Part shown: positions 42,540 through 52,347 of the stretch, piece after piece | How the letters are laid out: every line of letters begins with the position of its first letter | How positions within the stretch are numbered: position 1 is the first letter of the stretch | Assembly (NCBI RefSeq): GCF_014851685.1 | Contig: NZ_JACVAC010000007.1 | Span: forward strand, 248,001 to 312,000 | DNA from: Pseudomonas sp. PDM05 | Lineage (GTDB): Bacteria; Pseudomonadota; Gammaproteobacteria; Pseudomonadales; Pseudomonadaceae | Direction of reading: 5' to 3' | Length of the DNA: 64,000 nucleotides | Notes under the pieces: generated by a model | The model's input: only the letters and a program-made list of their open reading frames with translations | Databases searched by the model: none | Told to the model about the DNA's origin: nothing | Made by a program: the position numbers and the translations under genes

Positions 42540-43355
42540 CTAGGCGGGTTTAACACGCTCTGAAGGCCTACGCACCCCGGCCACGATCTTGTCCACTGCC
42601 TTGGTCGCGGCCACCATGCCGAAGGTCGCGGTCACCATCATCACCGCACCAAACCCACCGGCACAGTCCAGCTTCACCCCATCGCCGACAAAACTCTTCT
42701 GCAAACAGATGCTGCCATCCGGCTTGGGATAGCGCAGTTGCTCGGTAGAAAACACACACGGCACGCTGTAGTGGCGGGTCACGGTGCGCGAGAAACCGTA
42801 GTCCCGACGCAAGGTCGAGCGCACTTTCGACGCCAGCGGGTCGTTGAACGTGCGGTTCAGGTCACACACCTGGATCAGCGTCGGGTCGATCTGCCCGCCA
42901 GCGCCGCCAGTGGTGATGATCTGGATCTTGCGGCGCTTGCACCAGGCGATCAGCGCCGCCTTGGCATTCACGGCATCGATGCAGTCGATCACGCAGTCGA
43001 TGTTCGGCGTGATGTATTCGGCCATGGTGTCGCGGGTGACGAAGTCCGCCACCGCATGCACCACGCAATCCGGATTGATGCCGCGCAAGCGATCGGCCAT
43101 CACCTCGACTTTGGGTTTGCCTACGGTGCTGTCCAGCGCATGCAACTGGCGGTTGCTGTTGCTGACGCACACGTCATCCAGGTCAAACAGCGAAATTTCG
43201 CCCACACCGCAACGGGCCATGGCTTCCGCCGCCCAGGAGCCCACGCCGCCGACGCCGACGATCGCCACATGGGCCGCTTTCAAGCGTTCCAGGCCTTCAA
43301 TGCCATACAAGCGGGCGACGCCTGCAAACCGTGGATCTTCTGTACTCATGACCAT
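42540..43355 (-). CDS. tcdA: tRNA threonylcarbamoyladenosine dehydratase
   Basis: ATP-dependent cyclisation of t6A37 of tRNA to the hydantoin form ct6A; formerly CsdL, a functional partner of the CSD sulfur system. It is a 271-residue E1-like protein. The adenylation motif is VAIVGVGGVGSWAAEAMARCG near residue 30, followed by LFDLDDVCVSNSNRQ. ITTGGAGGQIDPTLIQ lies mid-protein and CAGGFGAVMMVTATFG near the end. It is convergent with csdA-csdE, across a REP element. Confidence 0.94.
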   Translation of the reverse strand: MVMSTEDPRFAGVARLYGIEGLERLKAAHVAIVGVGGVGSWAAEAMARCGVGEISLFDLDDVCVSNSNRQLHALDSTVGKPKVEVMADRLRGINPDCVVHAVADFVTRDTMAEYITPNIDCVIDCIDAVNAKAALIAWCKRRKIQIITTGGAGGQIDPTLIQVCDLNRTFNDPLASKVRSTLRRDYGFSRTVTRHYSVPCVFSTEQLRYPKPDGSICLQKSFVGDGVKLDCAGGFGAVMMVTATFGMVAATKAVDKIVAGVRRPSERVKPA

Positions 43356-43390
43356 TACCCCAAAAACCGGCGCGCATTATGGGCTACAGA

Positions 43391-43425
43391 GCGGCAAGTT
43401 TTAAGCTACAAGTTACAAGTTAAGA
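43391..43425. repeat. Heptad CAAG repeat element
   Basis: Plus strand GCGGCAAG, TTTTAAG, CTACAAG, TTACAAG, TTAAG: seven-base units ending in (C)AAG, related to the element at 3540-3614. It lies in the tcdA-ndvB divergent gap. Confidence 0.6.
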
Positions 43426-43566
43426 ACTTAGATGGCCTTTCGCTGACTAACGTCCGGCTTTTCTCTGTCTGCTATACGCTCAGGGAAAGGCCGGTGTAGG
43501 ATGCGCGCCGTTCGGCGCAGGCCGATACCTCTTTTCGTTCCACACCTTTTGGAACCCGACATAACC

Positions 43567-46158
43567 ATGGCATCGCGTAAATTTGGACTCAATCTGGTGA
43601 TCGTGCTGGCAATTGCCGCGCTGTTCACCGGCTTCTGGGCGCTGATCAACCGCCCGGTCACCGCTCCCAACTGGCCTGAACAGATCTCCGGTTTTTCCTA
43701 CTCGCCGTTCCAGCAAGGCCAGTACCCACAGAAAAACCAGTTCCCAAGCGACGACGAGATGCGTCGTGACCTTGAGATCATGAGCAAGCTGACGGACAAC
43801 ATCCGTACCTACTCGGTGGACGGCACCCTGGGTGACATCCCCAAACTGGCCGAAGAGTTCGGCCTGCGGGTGACCCTGGGGATCTGGATCAGCCCCGACC
43901 TTGAACGCAACGAACGGGAAATCCAGCGCGCCATCGAAATCGCCAACAGCTCGCGCAGCGTGGTGCGGGTCGTGGTGGGTAACGAAGCCGTGTTCCGCAA
44001 GGACATCACTCCAGAAGCGCTGATCGTGCTGCTGGATCGGGTGCGCGCCGCCGTCAAAGTGCCGGTCACCACATCCGAGCAATGGGACATCTGGGAAAAG
44101 AACCCGCAACTGGCCAAGCACGTCGACCTGATCGCCGCGCACATCCTGCCATTCTGGGAATACATTCCGATGGACAAGGCCGGCCAGTACGTACTCGACC
44201 GTGCCAAGGATCTGAAGAAGCTGTTCCCGAAAAAGCCGCTGCTGCTGTCGGAAGTTGGCTGGCCGAGTAACGGGCGCATGCGCGGTGGCAACGAAACGTC
44301 GCCGGCCGACCAGGCGATTTACCTGCGTACGCTGGTGAATAAGCTGAACCGCCAGGGCTACAACTACTTCGTGATCGAGGCCTTCGATCAGCCGTGGAAA
44401 GTCAGCGACGAAGGCTCGGCCGGTGCTTACTGGGGCGTATTCAACGGCGCACGCCAGCAGAAATTCAACTTTGAAGGCCCGGTCGTCGCGATCCCTCAGT
44501 GGCGCGTACTCGCCATCGGTTCGGTGGTGCTCGCGCTGCTATCCCTGACCCTGCTGATGATCGACGGCTCGGCGCTGCGCCAGCGGGGTCGGACCTTCCT
44601 GACCTTTATCGCGTTCCTGTGCGGTTCGGTGCTGGTGTGGATCGGTTACGACTACAGCCAGCAATACAGCACCTGGTTCAGTGTCACCGTTGGCATTCTC
44701 CTGGCCCTTGGCGCGCTGGGCGTGTTTATCGTGTTGCTGACCGAGGCCCACGAACTGGCGGAAGCGGTGTGGACCCACAAGCGCCGGCGTGAATTCCTGC
44801 CGGTTGAAGGGGATTCGGACTACCGCCCGAAAGTGTCGATCCACGTGCCCTGCTACAACGAGCCGCCGGAGATGGTCAAACAGACCCTCGACGCCCTGGC
44901 CGCCCTCGATTACCCGGACTACGAAGTCCTGATCATCGACAACAACACCAAGGACCCGGCCGTCTGGGAGCCGGTGCGCGACTACTGCGAAACCCTCGGC
45001 CCGCGCTTCAAGTTCTTCCACGTCGCGCCCCTGGCCGGTTTCAAGGGTGGCGCGTTGAACTACTTGATCCCGCACACCGCCAAGGATGCCGAAGTGATCG
45101 CGGTGATCGACTCCGATTACTGCGTATCGCCGAACTGGCTCAAGCACATGGTGCCGCACTTCGCCGACCCGAAAATCGCGGTGGTGCAGTCGCCGCAGGA
45201 TTACCGCGACCAGAACGAAAGCACCTTCAAGAAGCTCTGCTACGCGGAATACAAGGGCTTCTTCCATATCGGCATGGTCACCCGCAACGACCGTGACGCG
45301 ATCATCCAGCACGGCACCATGACCATGACCCGTCGCTCGGTGCTCGAAGAACTCGGCTGGGCCGACTGGTGCATTTGTGAAGACGCCGAACTCGGCCTAC
45401 GGGTGTTCGAGAAAGGCCTGTCGGCAGCGTATTACCACGACAGCTACGGCAAGGGCTTGATGCCGGATACCTTTATCGACTTCAAGAAACAGCGTTTCCG
45501 CTGGGCCTACGGTGCAATCCAGATCATCAAGCGCCACACCGCAAGCCTCTTGCGCGGCAAGGGCACCGAGCTGACCCGTGGCCAGCGTTACCACTTCCTC
45601 GCGGGCTGGTTGCCGTGGGTGGCGGACGGCATGAACATCTTCTTCACCGTCGGCGCGCTGTTGTGGTCGGCGGCGATGATCATCGTGCCGACGCGGGTCG
45701 ACCCGCCGCTGCTGATTTTCGCGATTCCGCCGTTGGCGCTGTTCGTGTTCAAGGTGGGCAAGATCATCTTCCTGTACCGCCGTGCCGTAGGCGTGAACCT
45801 CAAGGACGCGTTCTGCGCAGCATTGGCCGGCCTGGCGTTGTCCCACACCATCGCCAAGGCGGTGCTGTATGGCTTCTTCACCAGCAGTATTCCGTTCTTT
45901 CGTACACCGAAAAACGCGGATAACCACGGCTTCTGGGTAGCGATTTCCGAAGCCCGCGAAGAAATGTTCATCATGCTGCTGTTGTGGGGTGCCGCACTGG
46001 GGATCTATCTGGTGCAAGGCCTACCGAGCAATGACATGCGCTTCTGGGTGGTGATGCTGCTGGTACAGTCGCTGCCGTACGTGGCGGCGCTGATCATGGC
46101 GTTCCTGTCGTCGTTGCCGAAACCTTCGGCAGCCGTGGAGCCCGCGCCAGCTGCGTAA
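43567..46158 (+). CDS. ndvB: Glucan synthase NdvB: GH17-like domain fused to GT2 glycosyltransferase
   Basis: Synthesises periplasmic cyclic beta-glucans in P. aeruginosa, where the product is tied to biofilm antibiotic tolerance. The 863 residues have an N-terminal signal-anchor helix (about 9-30) and a periplasmic GH17-like domain with both catalytic Glu present (VVGNEAVFR, Glu140; LSEVGWPSNGR, Glu229). Membrane helices follow at about 315-400, then a cytoplasmic GT2 domain with AVIDSDYC (Asp515-Asp517), CEDAELG and QRFRWAYG. Further helices reach the C-terminus. ATG 43567 (MASRKFGLNLV) is chosen over an upstream frame. It is probably monocistronic, since a terminator follows. Confidence 0.9.
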   Translation: MASRKFGLNLVIVLAIAALFTGFWALINRPVTAPNWPEQISGFSYSPFQQGQYPQKNQFPSDDEMRRDLEIMSKLTDNIRTYSVDGTLGDIPKLAEEFGLRVTLGIWISPDLERNEREIQRAIEIANSSRSVVRVVVGNEAVFRKDITPEALIVLLDRVRAAVKVPVTTSEQWDIWEKNPQLAKHVDLIAAHILPFWEYIPMDKAGQYVLDRAKDLKKLFPKKPLLLSEVGWPSNGRMRGGNETSPADQAIYLRTLVNKLNRQGYNYFVIEAFDQPWKVSDEGSAGAYWGVFNGARQQKFNFEGPVVAIPQWRVLAIGSVVLALLSLTLLMIDGSALRQRGRTFLTFIAFLCGSVLVWIGYDYSQQYSTWFSVTVGILLALGALGVFIVLLTEAHELAEAVWTHKRRREFLPVEGDSDYRPKVSIHVPCYNEPPEMVKQTLDALAALDYPDYEVLIIDNNTKDPAVWEPVRDYCETLGPRFKFFHVAPLAGFKGGALNYLIPHTAKDAEVIAVIDSDYCVSPNWLKHMVPHFADPKIAVVQSPQDYRDQNESTFKKLCYAEYKGFFHIGMVTRNDRDAIIQHGTMTMTRRSVLEELGWADWCICEDAELGLRVFEKGLSAAYYHDSYGKGLMPDTFIDFKKQRFRWAYGAIQIIKRHTASLLRGKGTELTRGQRYHFLAGWLPWVADGMNIFFTVGALLWSAAMIIVPTRVDPPLLIFAIPPLALFVFKVGKIIFLYRRAVGVNLKDAFCAALAGLALSHTIAKAVLYGFFTSSIPFFRTPKNADNHGFWVAISEAREEMFIMLLLWGAALGIYLVQGLPSNDMRFWVVMLLVQSLPYVAALIMAFLSSLPKPSAAVEPAPAA

Positions 46159-46176
46159 AAACTTGCGCAATGCACT

Positions 46177-46202
46177 AAACGGCGGCCTCTGGCCGCCGTT
46201 TT
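46177..46202 (+). terminator. Rho-independent terminator after ndvB
   Basis: AAACGGCGGCC, three bases, GGCCGCCGTTTT: 11-bp stem and T-tail 18 bases after the ndvB stop. Confidence 0.88.
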
Positions 46203-46249
46203 GCTATAAGATAACGGCCATTTTATGAGTCTTGGCCCTGCCTTTGCTC

Positions 46250-46340
46250 TGTGTGGGAGCTGGCTTGCCTGCGATGCAGACGCCGCGGTCTGGCTGGCAC
46301 ACCGCGGCGATACTATCGCAGGCAAGCCAGCTCCCACATT
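46250..46340. repeat. Paired inverted REP element (CTGGCTTGCCTGCGATG class)
   Basis: TGTGTGGGAGCTGGCTTGCCTGCGATG and inverted ATCGCAGGCAAGCCAGCTCCCACATT around a centre containing CCGCGGT and ACCGCGG. It lies just upstream of dapE, within its likely leader. Confidence 0.87.
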
Positions 46341-46412
46341 GGCTCTGCGTCGCCCCGAGCTCTGTATTCCACATTCGTCCTGCGCCCACAACACGCTTCC
46401 CGGAGTTTTCCC

Positions 46413-47564
46413 ATGACGGCCCATGCCGACCTTTCGCCGACCCTTCAACTTGCCATCGACCTGATCCGTCGCCCCTCTGTGACGCCGATCGACGCCGATT
46501 GCCAGAAGCTGATGATGCAGCGCCTGGGCGACGCCGGTTTTGCGCTTGAGCCGATGCGTATTGAAGACGTGGACAACTTCTGGGCCACCCATGGCAAGCA
46601 CGATGGCCCGGTGCTGTGCTTTGCCGGTCACACCGACGTGGTGCCGACCGGCCCGGTGCAGGCCTGGCAGAACGACCCGTTCGACGCGCTGATCGATGAC
46701 AACGGCATGCTCTGCGGCCGTGGCGCGGCGGACATGAAAGGCAGCCTGGCCGCGATGCTCGTCGCGTCCGAGCGTTTTGTCGCCGACTACCCGGACCACA
46801 AGGGCTCGGTCGCCTTCCTGATCACCAGCGATGAAGAAGGCCCGGCGCACCACGGCACCAAGGCCGTGATCGAACGCCTGGCCGCACGCAAGGAACGCCT
46901 GGACTGGTGCATCGTCGGCGAACCGTCGAGCACCACGCTGGTGGGTGACGTGGTCAAGAACGGCCGTCGCGGCTCCCTCGGCGCCACCCTGACCGTGCGC
47001 GGCGTACAAGGCCACGTGGCCTACCCGCACCTGGCGAAGAACCCGATCCACCTGGCCGCTCCGGCCCTGGCTGAACTGGCCGCCGAGCATTGGGACGACG
47101 GCAACACCTTCTTCCCGCCGACCAGCTTCCAGATTTCCAACCTGAATTCCGGCACCGGCGCGACCAACGTGATCCCGGGCGACCTGACGGCGGTGTTCAA
47201 CTTCCGCTTCTCCACCGAATCCACCGTCGAAGGTCTGCAGCAGCGTGTCGCGCAGATTCTCGACAAGCATGGCCTGGACTGGCACGTGGAGTGGGCGCTG
47301 TCGGGCCTGCCGTTCCTCACCGAGCCGGGCGCGCTGCTGGATGCGGTATCCGCGAGCATCAAGGCGATCACCGGGCGTGAGACCCAGGCGTCCACCAGCG
47401 GTGGCACCTCCGATGGGCGTTTCATCGCCACCCTCGGTACCCAGGTGGTCGAACTGGGCCCGGTCAACGCGACGATCCACCAGGTCAACGAGCGCATTCT
47501 GGCCAGCGACCTCGACGTGCTGACCGAAATCTACTACCAGACCCTGATCAAGTTGCTCGCCTGA
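46413..47564 (+). CDS. dapE: Succinyl-diaminopimelate desuccinylase
   Basis: Dinuclear zinc hydrolase releasing succinate to give LL-diaminopimelate, following DapC. It is a 383-residue M20 peptidase-family protein. The metal ligands are in [13 protein letters not shown] and [11 protein letters not shown], the catalytic Glu in [13 protein letters not shown], and a late ligand in [18 protein letters not shown] 46413 ([10 protein letters not shown]) is used; the longer frame crosses a REP. The stop and the rlmA start share one base (TGATG). Confidence 0.95.
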   Translation: MTAHADLSPTLQLAIDLIRRPSVTPIDADCQKLMMQRLGDAGFALEPMRIEDVDNFWATHGKHDGPVLCFAGHTDVVPTGPVQAWQNDPFDALIDDNGMLCGRGAADMKGSLAAMLVASERFVADYPDHKGSVAFLITSDEEGPAHHGTKAVIERLAARKERLDWCIVGEPSSTTLVGDVVKNGRRGSLGATLTVRGVQGHVAYPHLAKNPIHLAAPALAELAAEHWDDGNTFFPPTSFQISNLNSGTGATNVIPGDLTAVFNFRFSTESTVEGLQQRVAQILDKHGLDWHVEWALSGLPFLTEPGALLDAVSASIKAITGRETQASTSGGTSDGRFIATLGTQVVELGPVNATIHQVNERILASDLDVLTEIYYQTLIKLLA

Positions 47565-48373
47565 TGCTGGCCTGCCCCATTTGCAGTGCGCCGCTCAACG
47601 CGGTCGACAATGGCGTCGCATGCCCCGCCGGGCACCGTTTCGACCGCGCACGCCAGGGTTACCTGAACCTGTTGCCGGTGCAGCACAAAAACAGCCGCGA
47701 CCCGGGCGATAACCTCGCCATGGTCGAGGCGCGCCGCGACTTCCTCAACGCCGGCCATTACGCGCCGGTCGCCAGGCGCCTGGCCGAACTGGCCGCTGAG
47801 CTCGCCCCGGCGCGCTGGGTGGACATCGGCTGCGGCGAGGGTTACTACACCGCGCAAATCGCCGACGCCCTGCCCCGCGCCGACGGCTATGCGCTGGACA
47901 TCTCCAAGGAAGCGGTCAAGCGTGCGTGCAAACGCAACCCGGCGCTGACCTGGTTGATCGCCAGCATGGCCCGCGTGCCCTTGGCGTCAGGCAGTTGCCA
48001 ATTCCTCGCCAGCGTATTCAGCCCGCTGGACTGGGAAGAGGCCAAGCGCCTGCTGAGCCCCGGCGGCGGCTTGATGAAAGTCGGCCCGACCAGCGGTCAC
48101 CTGATGGAACTGCGCGAGCGTCTTTACGACGAAGTGCGTGAGTACACCGACGACAAACACCTGGCCCTGGTGCCGGAAGGCATGAGCCTGGCGCACAGCG
48201 AAATCCTCGAGTTCACGCTGAGCCTGGCGCAACCCCAGGACCGCGCCAACCTGCTGGCCATGACACCCCATGGCTGGCGCGCCAGTGCCGAACGCCGCAG
48301 CGACGTGATCGAGGCCGCCGAGCCGCTGATCGTCACCGTGTCGATGCGCTACGACTATTTCGTGCTTCAATAA
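47564..48373 (+). CDS. rlmA: 23S rRNA (guanine-N1)-methyltransferase RlmA
   Basis: Methylates N1 of G745 in helix 35 of 23S rRNA. The 269 residues begin with a zinc-binding module (Cys4, Cys7, Cys20, His24 in [10 protein letters not shown]...ACPAGHRFD). The SAM-binding loop WVDIGCGEGYYTAQI follows. FSPLDWEEAKRLLSPGG and the C-terminal LLAMTPHGWRAS motif are typical. It is translationally coupled to dapE by a one-base overlap. Confidence 0.9.
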   Translation: MLACPICSAPLNAVDNGVACPAGHRFDRARQGYLNLLPVQHKNSRDPGDNLAMVEARRDFLNAGHYAPVARRLAELAAELAPARWVDIGCGEGYYTAQIADALPRADGYALDISKEAVKRACKRNPALTWLIASMARVPLASGSCQFLASVFSPLDWEEAKRLLSPGGGLMKVGPTSGHLMELRERLYDEVREYTDDKHLALVPEGMSLAHSEILEFTLSLAQPQDRANLLAMTPHGWRASAERRSDVIEAAEPLIVTVSMRYDYFVLQ

Positions 48374-48422
48374 CCGACTTTTCCGCGAATGGATTTTTTA
48401 AATCCCGCAACGAGGAACATCC

Positions 48423-48800
48423 ATGCGCCAACCCGATATCGAGATTTACCTGAAGGACGCCGACGTCGACTACAAGGCTATCGCCGCCTGGCTGGGCGCC
48501 GCCCTGGGCCCGTGCACCGAGTGGGTCCAGAAAGGCCAGACCTACAAGTGCAAGGCCGGTAACGTGCCTGTCACCTGGCTGCCGAAGGCTGTAGGCAAAT
48601 GGAACAGCCTGTACCTGGAAAGCGACCAGACCCCGTGGGACGACGACATCGCCTGCGCCCGCGCTGCATTTGCTGCGCTGAACGTCGAAGTGCGTTGCGC
48701 ACCGGGTACGTGGGTTGAGGAAGAAGGCGAAGAAAGCGCCGACACCTGGATTCGTATCAGCGCGGACGGTGAAGAACAGATCACCTGGAAAACTGCATAG
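48423..48800 (+). CDS. Conserved hypothetical protein, 125 residues
   Basis: I do not recognise a named family. The 125-residue acidic protein has no signal peptide or membrane segment. It starts MRQPDIEIYLKDADVDYKAI, has two cysteines in GPCTEWVQKGQTYKCKAG, and a Glu-rich patch EEEGEESADTW near the end. A ribosome binding site (ACGAGGAA) lies eight bases upstream. It follows rlmA after 49 bases and could be co-transcribed. A REP element closes the unit. Confidence 0.75.
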   Translation: MRQPDIEIYLKDADVDYKAIAAWLGAALGPCTEWVQKGQTYKCKAGNVPVTWLPKAVGKWNSLYLESDQTPWDDDIACARAAFAALNVEVRCAPGTWVEEEGEESADTWIRISADGEEQITWKTA

Positions 48801-48823
48801 AAAGCCGAATTGTGAACCCAATC

Positions 48824-48917
48824 AAATGTGGGAGCGGGCTTGCTCGCGAAAGCGGTGGATCAGTCAACATCTCTTGTGACTGACACACCGCTTTCGCGAG
48901 CAAGCCCGCTCCCACAT
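48824..48917. repeat. Paired inverted REP element (GCGGGCTTGCTCGCGAA class)
   Basis: AAATGTGGGAGCGGGCTTGCTCGCGAAAGCGG and inverted CCGCTTTCGCGAGCAAGCCCGCTCCCACAT; arms match over nearly 30 bases. Located between the convergent 125-residue gene and the cold-shock gene. Confidence 0.88.
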
Positions 48918-48944
48918 GGGTTCAGCGGTGTAACAAAAATCAGG

Positions 48945-49154
48945 TTACAGGCCCACCACATCCTCCGCCTGCAAGCCCTTCTCGCCGGTCACTACGGCGT
49001 ATTCCACCTGCTGGCCCTCGGCCAACGATCGATGACCTTCACCGCGAATGGCGCGGTAGTGCACAAACACATCCTTGCCATCATCCCGCTGAATAAACCC
49101 GTAACCCTTTGCATCGTTGAACCACTTCACATTGCCGGTTTCGCGCGTTGCCAT
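48945..49154 (-). CDS. Cold-shock domain protein
   Basis: A 69-residue CspA-family OB-fold protein that binds single-stranded RNA/DNA. RNP1 is KGYGFIQRD and RNP2 is [10 protein letters not shown] (canonical VFVHFSAI, here with Tyr-Arg). ATG 49154 ([11 protein letters not shown]) follows GGGAGGAAG, a strong ribosome binding site. It has its own promoter. The sequence resembles the CapB/CspD-type pseudomonad paralogues, but I cannot assign which. Confidence 0.92.
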   Translation of the reverse strand: MATRETGNVKWFNDAKGYGFIQRDDGKDVFVHYRAIRGEGHRSLAEGQQVEYAVVTGEKGLQAEDVVGL

Positions 49155-49207
49155 CTGTCTTCCTCCCATATGTTTTTTATTGTTGAGTCGGTCGCATTGA
49201 ACTGCCG

Positions 49208-49235
49208 AGTATAAGACAGGTTCAAAAACCATCAA
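49208..49235 (-). promoter_or_regulatory. Sigma-70 promoter of the cold-shock gene
   Basis: Minus strand -35 TTGATG (49230-49235), 16-base spacer, -10 TATACT (49208-49213). Predicted leader is about 47 nt, shorter than the long cspA-type leaders. Confidence 0.65.
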
Positions 49236-49293
49236 CTCAAGTTTACTTCGCGGCTTTTTTGCCGATTTTCGGCGAATACGGCACACTACCCGC

Positions 49294-49314
49294 CCGAGCA
49301 CCTGCTCGGTTTTT
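49294..49314 (+). terminator. Terminator-like hairpin directly upstream of plsB
   Basis: CCGAGC, ACCT, GCTCGG then five T, on the plus strand, ending 21 bases before the plsB ATG. The sequence before it shows a possible promoter (TTTTCGG to ACACTA), so the hairpin would fall at the very start of the plsB transcript. Confidence 0.5.
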
Positions 49315-49335
49315 CCCACTTGAAGCAGCACGCCT

Positions 49336-51855
49336 ATGACCCGCTCCCCGTTCCGCCGTCTGGTGTTTGGCACCTTGCGCCGACTGTTGTACCTCTGGGT
49401 TCGCTCGGAGACGATCAACCAGTCGTCCCTTACCCTTAACCTCGACCGCAGTCGGCCGGTGTTCTACGTCCTGCAATCGCCCTCCCTCACTGAATTGGCC
49501 GTGGTCGATGCCGAGTGCACCAAGGCCGGCCTGCCGCGCCCGGTGCTGCCGGTATCGGTCGGCCCGTTGATGGAGCCGGCGGCGTTCTTTTACCTCACGC
49601 CCGAGCCGGACTGGCTCGGCCGCCAGGACAAGCGCGGCGCGCCGCCGACCCTGACCCGACTGGTCAACACCCTCAGCGAGCACGCCGAAGAGAATGCACA
49701 AATCATTCCGGTCAGCGTGTTCTGGGGCCAGTCGCCGGAAAGCGAGTCCAGCCCGTGGAAACTGCTGTTCGCCGACAGCTGGGCGGTCACCGGCCGCCTG
49801 CGCCGGTTGCTGAGCATCCTGATCCTCGGTCGCAAGACCCGTGTGCAATTCTCCGCGCCTATCAACCTGCGTGAGTTGATCGAGCACAATAAAGGCCACG
49901 AACGCACCGTCCGCATGGCCCAACGGATCCTGCGGGTGCACTTTCGCAACCTGAAGACCGCCGTGATCGGCCCCGACCTGTCCCACCGACGCAACCTGGT
50001 CAAAGGCCTGGTCAACATGCCGCTGGTGCGCCAAGCCATTGCGGACGAGGCCGAACGCGAAAAAATCGCCCCGGAAAAAGCCAAGGCCCTGGCCCTACGC
50101 TACGGCAACGAGATCGCGTCGGACTACACCTACACCGCGATCCGCTTCCTCGAAGTGGTGCTGAGCTGGTTCTGGAACAAGATCTACGACGGCATCAAGG
50201 TCAACAACATCGAGGGCGTGCAAAAGGTTGCCCAGGGCTACGAGGTGATCTACGTACCGTGCCACCGCAGCCATATCGACTACCTGCTGCTCTCCTACCT
50301 GCTGTTCAAGAATGGCCTGACCCCGCCGCACATCGCCGCCGGGATCAACCTGAACATGCCGGTGATCGGCAGCCTGCTGCGCCGTGGCGGTGCGTTTTTC
50401 ATGCGCCGCACCTTCAAGGGCAACCCGCTGTACACCTCGGTGTTCAACGAATACCTGCATACCCTGTTCACCAAAGGCTTCCCGGTGGAGTACTTCGTCG
50501 AAGGCGGCCGCTCGCGTACCGGGCGCATGCTGCAGCCAAAGACCGGCATGCTGGCAATCACCCTGCGCAGTTTCCTGCGCTCTTCGCGCATGCCCATCGT
50601 CTTCGTGCCGGTGTACATCGGCTATGAGCGCGTGCTCGAAGGCCGGACCTATCTCGGTGAGTTGCGCGGCGCGAGCAAGAAGAAAGAGTCGATCTTCGAT
50701 ATTTTCAAAGTGGTCGGCGCGCTCAAGCAGCGCTTTGGCCAAGTCGCGGTCAACTTCGGCGAGCCGATCAAACTGGCGGAGTTCCTCGACGCCGAGCAAC
50801 CGGACTGGCGCGCCCAGGAGCTGGGCCCGAACTACAAACCGGCATGGCTCAACGAAACCACCAACCGCCTCGGCGAGCGGGTGGCCCGCCACCTCAACGA
50901 AGCCGCTGCGGTCAACCCGGTCAACCTGGTGGCCCTGGCGTTGCTCTCAACCACACGCCTGGCCCTGGATGAACAAGCCATGGCACGCCAGTTGGACCTG
51001 TACCTGGCGCTGCTGCGCCGCGTGCCCTACTCGCCCCACACCACGTTGCCCGAAGGCGATGGCCTGGCGCTGATCAAGCACGTCAAGGACATGGATCTGC
51101 TGTCGGAACAGAGCGACGCCCTCGGTAAGATTGTGTACCTGGGCGAGCAGAACGCTGTCCTGATGACCTACTACCGCAACAACGTGCTGCACATCTTTGC
51201 CCTCCCGGCATTGCTCGCCAGTTTTTTCCAGAGCAGCTCGCGGATGAGCCGCGAACAGATCCTGCGCTACACCCACGCGCTGTACCCGTACCTGCAATCG
51301 GAGCTGTTTATCCGCTGGTCGCTGGATGAGCTGGACAGCGTGGTCGACCAGTGGCTGGAAGCCTTCGTCGAGCAAGGCCTGCTGCGCTTCGAGAACAACG
51401 TGTACCTGCGCCCGGCCCCGAGTTCAACGCACTTCGTGCTGCTGACGCTATTGTCCAAGAGCATCGCCCAGACCCTGCAACGCTTCTACATGGCGATCTC
51501 GCTGCTGCTCAACAGCGGCCAGAACAGCATCAGCGCCGAGGAGTTGGAGGACCTGTGCACGGTGATGGCCCAGCGCCTGTCGATCCTGCATGGCCTCAAC
51601 GCACCGGAGTTCTTCGACAAGAGCCTTTTCCGACATTTTATTCAGACGTTGCTGGAGCAAGATGTGCTGCGCCGCGATGAAGCCGGCAAGCTGAGCTACC
51701 ACGACCTGCTCGGTGAACTGGCCGAAGGCGCGGCCAAGCGCGTGTTGCCGGCGGAAATTCGCCTGTCGATCCGCCAGGTCGCACTGCATCGCGTCGATGG
51801 CGCGGCGCAAACGCCGCTCGAACCTGACGCCCCCACGCCTGAAGAAAGCCGCTAG
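49336..51855 (+). CDS. plsB: Glycerol-3-phosphate 1-O-acyltransferase PlsB
   Basis: Inner-membrane enzyme acylating sn-glycerol 3-phosphate, the first phospholipid step. The 839 residues match the family. Acyltransferase blocks are in order: [11 protein letters not shown] (catalytic His310), [27 protein letters not shown] and [10 protein letters not shown]. The large C-terminal region has no assigned catalytic motif. The product leads to phosphatidate, the substrate of CdsA in this window. Confidence 0.96.
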   Translation: MTRSPFRRLVFGTLRRLLYLWVRSETINQSSLTLNLDRSRPVFYVLQSPSLTELAVVDAECTKAGLPRPVLPVSVGPLMEPAAFFYLTPEPDWLGRQDKRGAPPTLTRLVNTLSEHAEENAQIIPVSVFWGQSPESESSPWKLLFADSWAVTGRLRRLLSILILGRKTRVQFSAPINLRELIEHNKGHERTVRMAQRILRVHFRNLKTAVIGPDLSHRRNLVKGLVNMPLVRQAIADEAEREKIAPEKAKALALRYGNEIASDYTYTAIRFLEVVLSWFWNKIYDGIKVNNIEGVQKVAQGYEVIYVPCHRSHIDYLLLSYLLFKNGLTPPHIAAGINLNMPVIGSLLRRGGAFFMRRTFKGNPLYTSVFNEYLHTLFTKGFPVEYFVEGGRSRTGRMLQPKTGMLAITLRSFLRSSRMPIVFVPVYIGYERVLEGRTYLGELRGASKKKESIFDIFKVVGALKQRFGQVAVNFGEPIKLAEFLDAEQPDWRAQELGPNYKPAWLNETTNRLGERVARHLNEAAAVNPVNLVALALLSTTRLALDEQAMARQLDLYLALLRRVPYSPHTTLPEGDGLALIKHVKDMDLLSEQSDALGKIVYLGEQNAVLMTYYRNNVLHIFALPALLASFFQSSSRMSREQILRYTHALYPYLQSELFIRWSLDELDSVVDQWLEAFVEQGLLRFENNVYLRPAPSSTHFVLLTLLSKSIAQTLQRFYMAISLLLNSGQNSISAEELEDLCTVMAQRLSILHGLNAPEFFDKSLFRHFIQTLLEQDVLRRDEAGKLSYHDLLGELAEGAAKRVLPAEIRLSIRQVALHRVDGAAQTPLEPDAPTPEESR

Positions 51856-51864
51856 ATTGAATAA

Positions 51865-51887
51865 GGCGCCGGGCGGTTTCCGGCGCC
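51865..51887 (+). terminator. Hairpin between plsB and the YbaY-like gene
   Basis: GGCGCCGG, seven bases, CCGGCGCC: a perfect 8-bp stem ten bases past the plsB stop, without a T-tail. Confidence 0.55.
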
Positions 51888-51906
51888 GTTGACAAGGAGC
51901 AACACC

Positions 51907-52308
51907 ATGAAAAAGATCATCCTCCTCGGCCTCACCGCCCTGCTCGGAGCCTGCCAATCCATGACGCCCGCCCCCAAGGCCAGCCTCGATGGCGAAGTGT
52001 TCTACCTGCAACGCATCGCCCTGCCGCCCACCGCCATCTTGAGTGTCAGCCTGCAAGACGTGTCCCTGGCCGACGCGCCAGCCGTGACGCTGGCGGAGCA
52101 GAAAGGCCCGGTCAAAGGCCAGGTGCCCCTGGCGTTTCACCTGAGCTACGACCCTGCACAGGTCAAGCCTGGCCACAGTTATTCGGTCAGCGCTCGCATC
52201 GAAGTGGATGGCAAGCTAATGTTTATCACCACCGAACGGCACTCTGTGCAGCTCAACGGCCAGGACCCGCAACCCCTGCGCTTGCGCGTTGACGCCGCGG
52301 CCCACTGA
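51907..52308 (+). CDS. YbaY-family lipoprotein
   Basis: A 133-residue predicted outer-membrane lipoprotein. The signal MKKIILLGLTALLGAC ends in a lipobox with Cys16. The mature part has two short beta-rich segments typical of the YbaY/YscW family (LPPTAILSVSLQDVS, LAFHLSYDPAQVKPGHSYSVSARIE). Family members have been linked to assembly or pilotin-like roles, but function here is unknown. The ATG 51907 follows AAGGAG. It precedes the DUF4197 gene by 39 bases. Confidence 0.85.
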   Translation: MKKIILLGLTALLGACQSMTPAPKASLDGEVFYLQRIALPPTAILSVSLQDVSLADAPAVTLAEQKGPVKGQVPLAFHLSYDPAQVKPGHSYSVSARIEVDGKLMFITTERHSVQLNGQDPQPLRLRVDAAAH

Positions 52309-52347
52309 TAGCCTCCAGAACACACGCCCCATCAAAAGGAAGCGCCC

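Noticed and set aside
46251..46412. 54-residue N-terminal extension of dapE
   Set aside because: Also REP-derived sequence; DapE homology begins at MTAHADLS.
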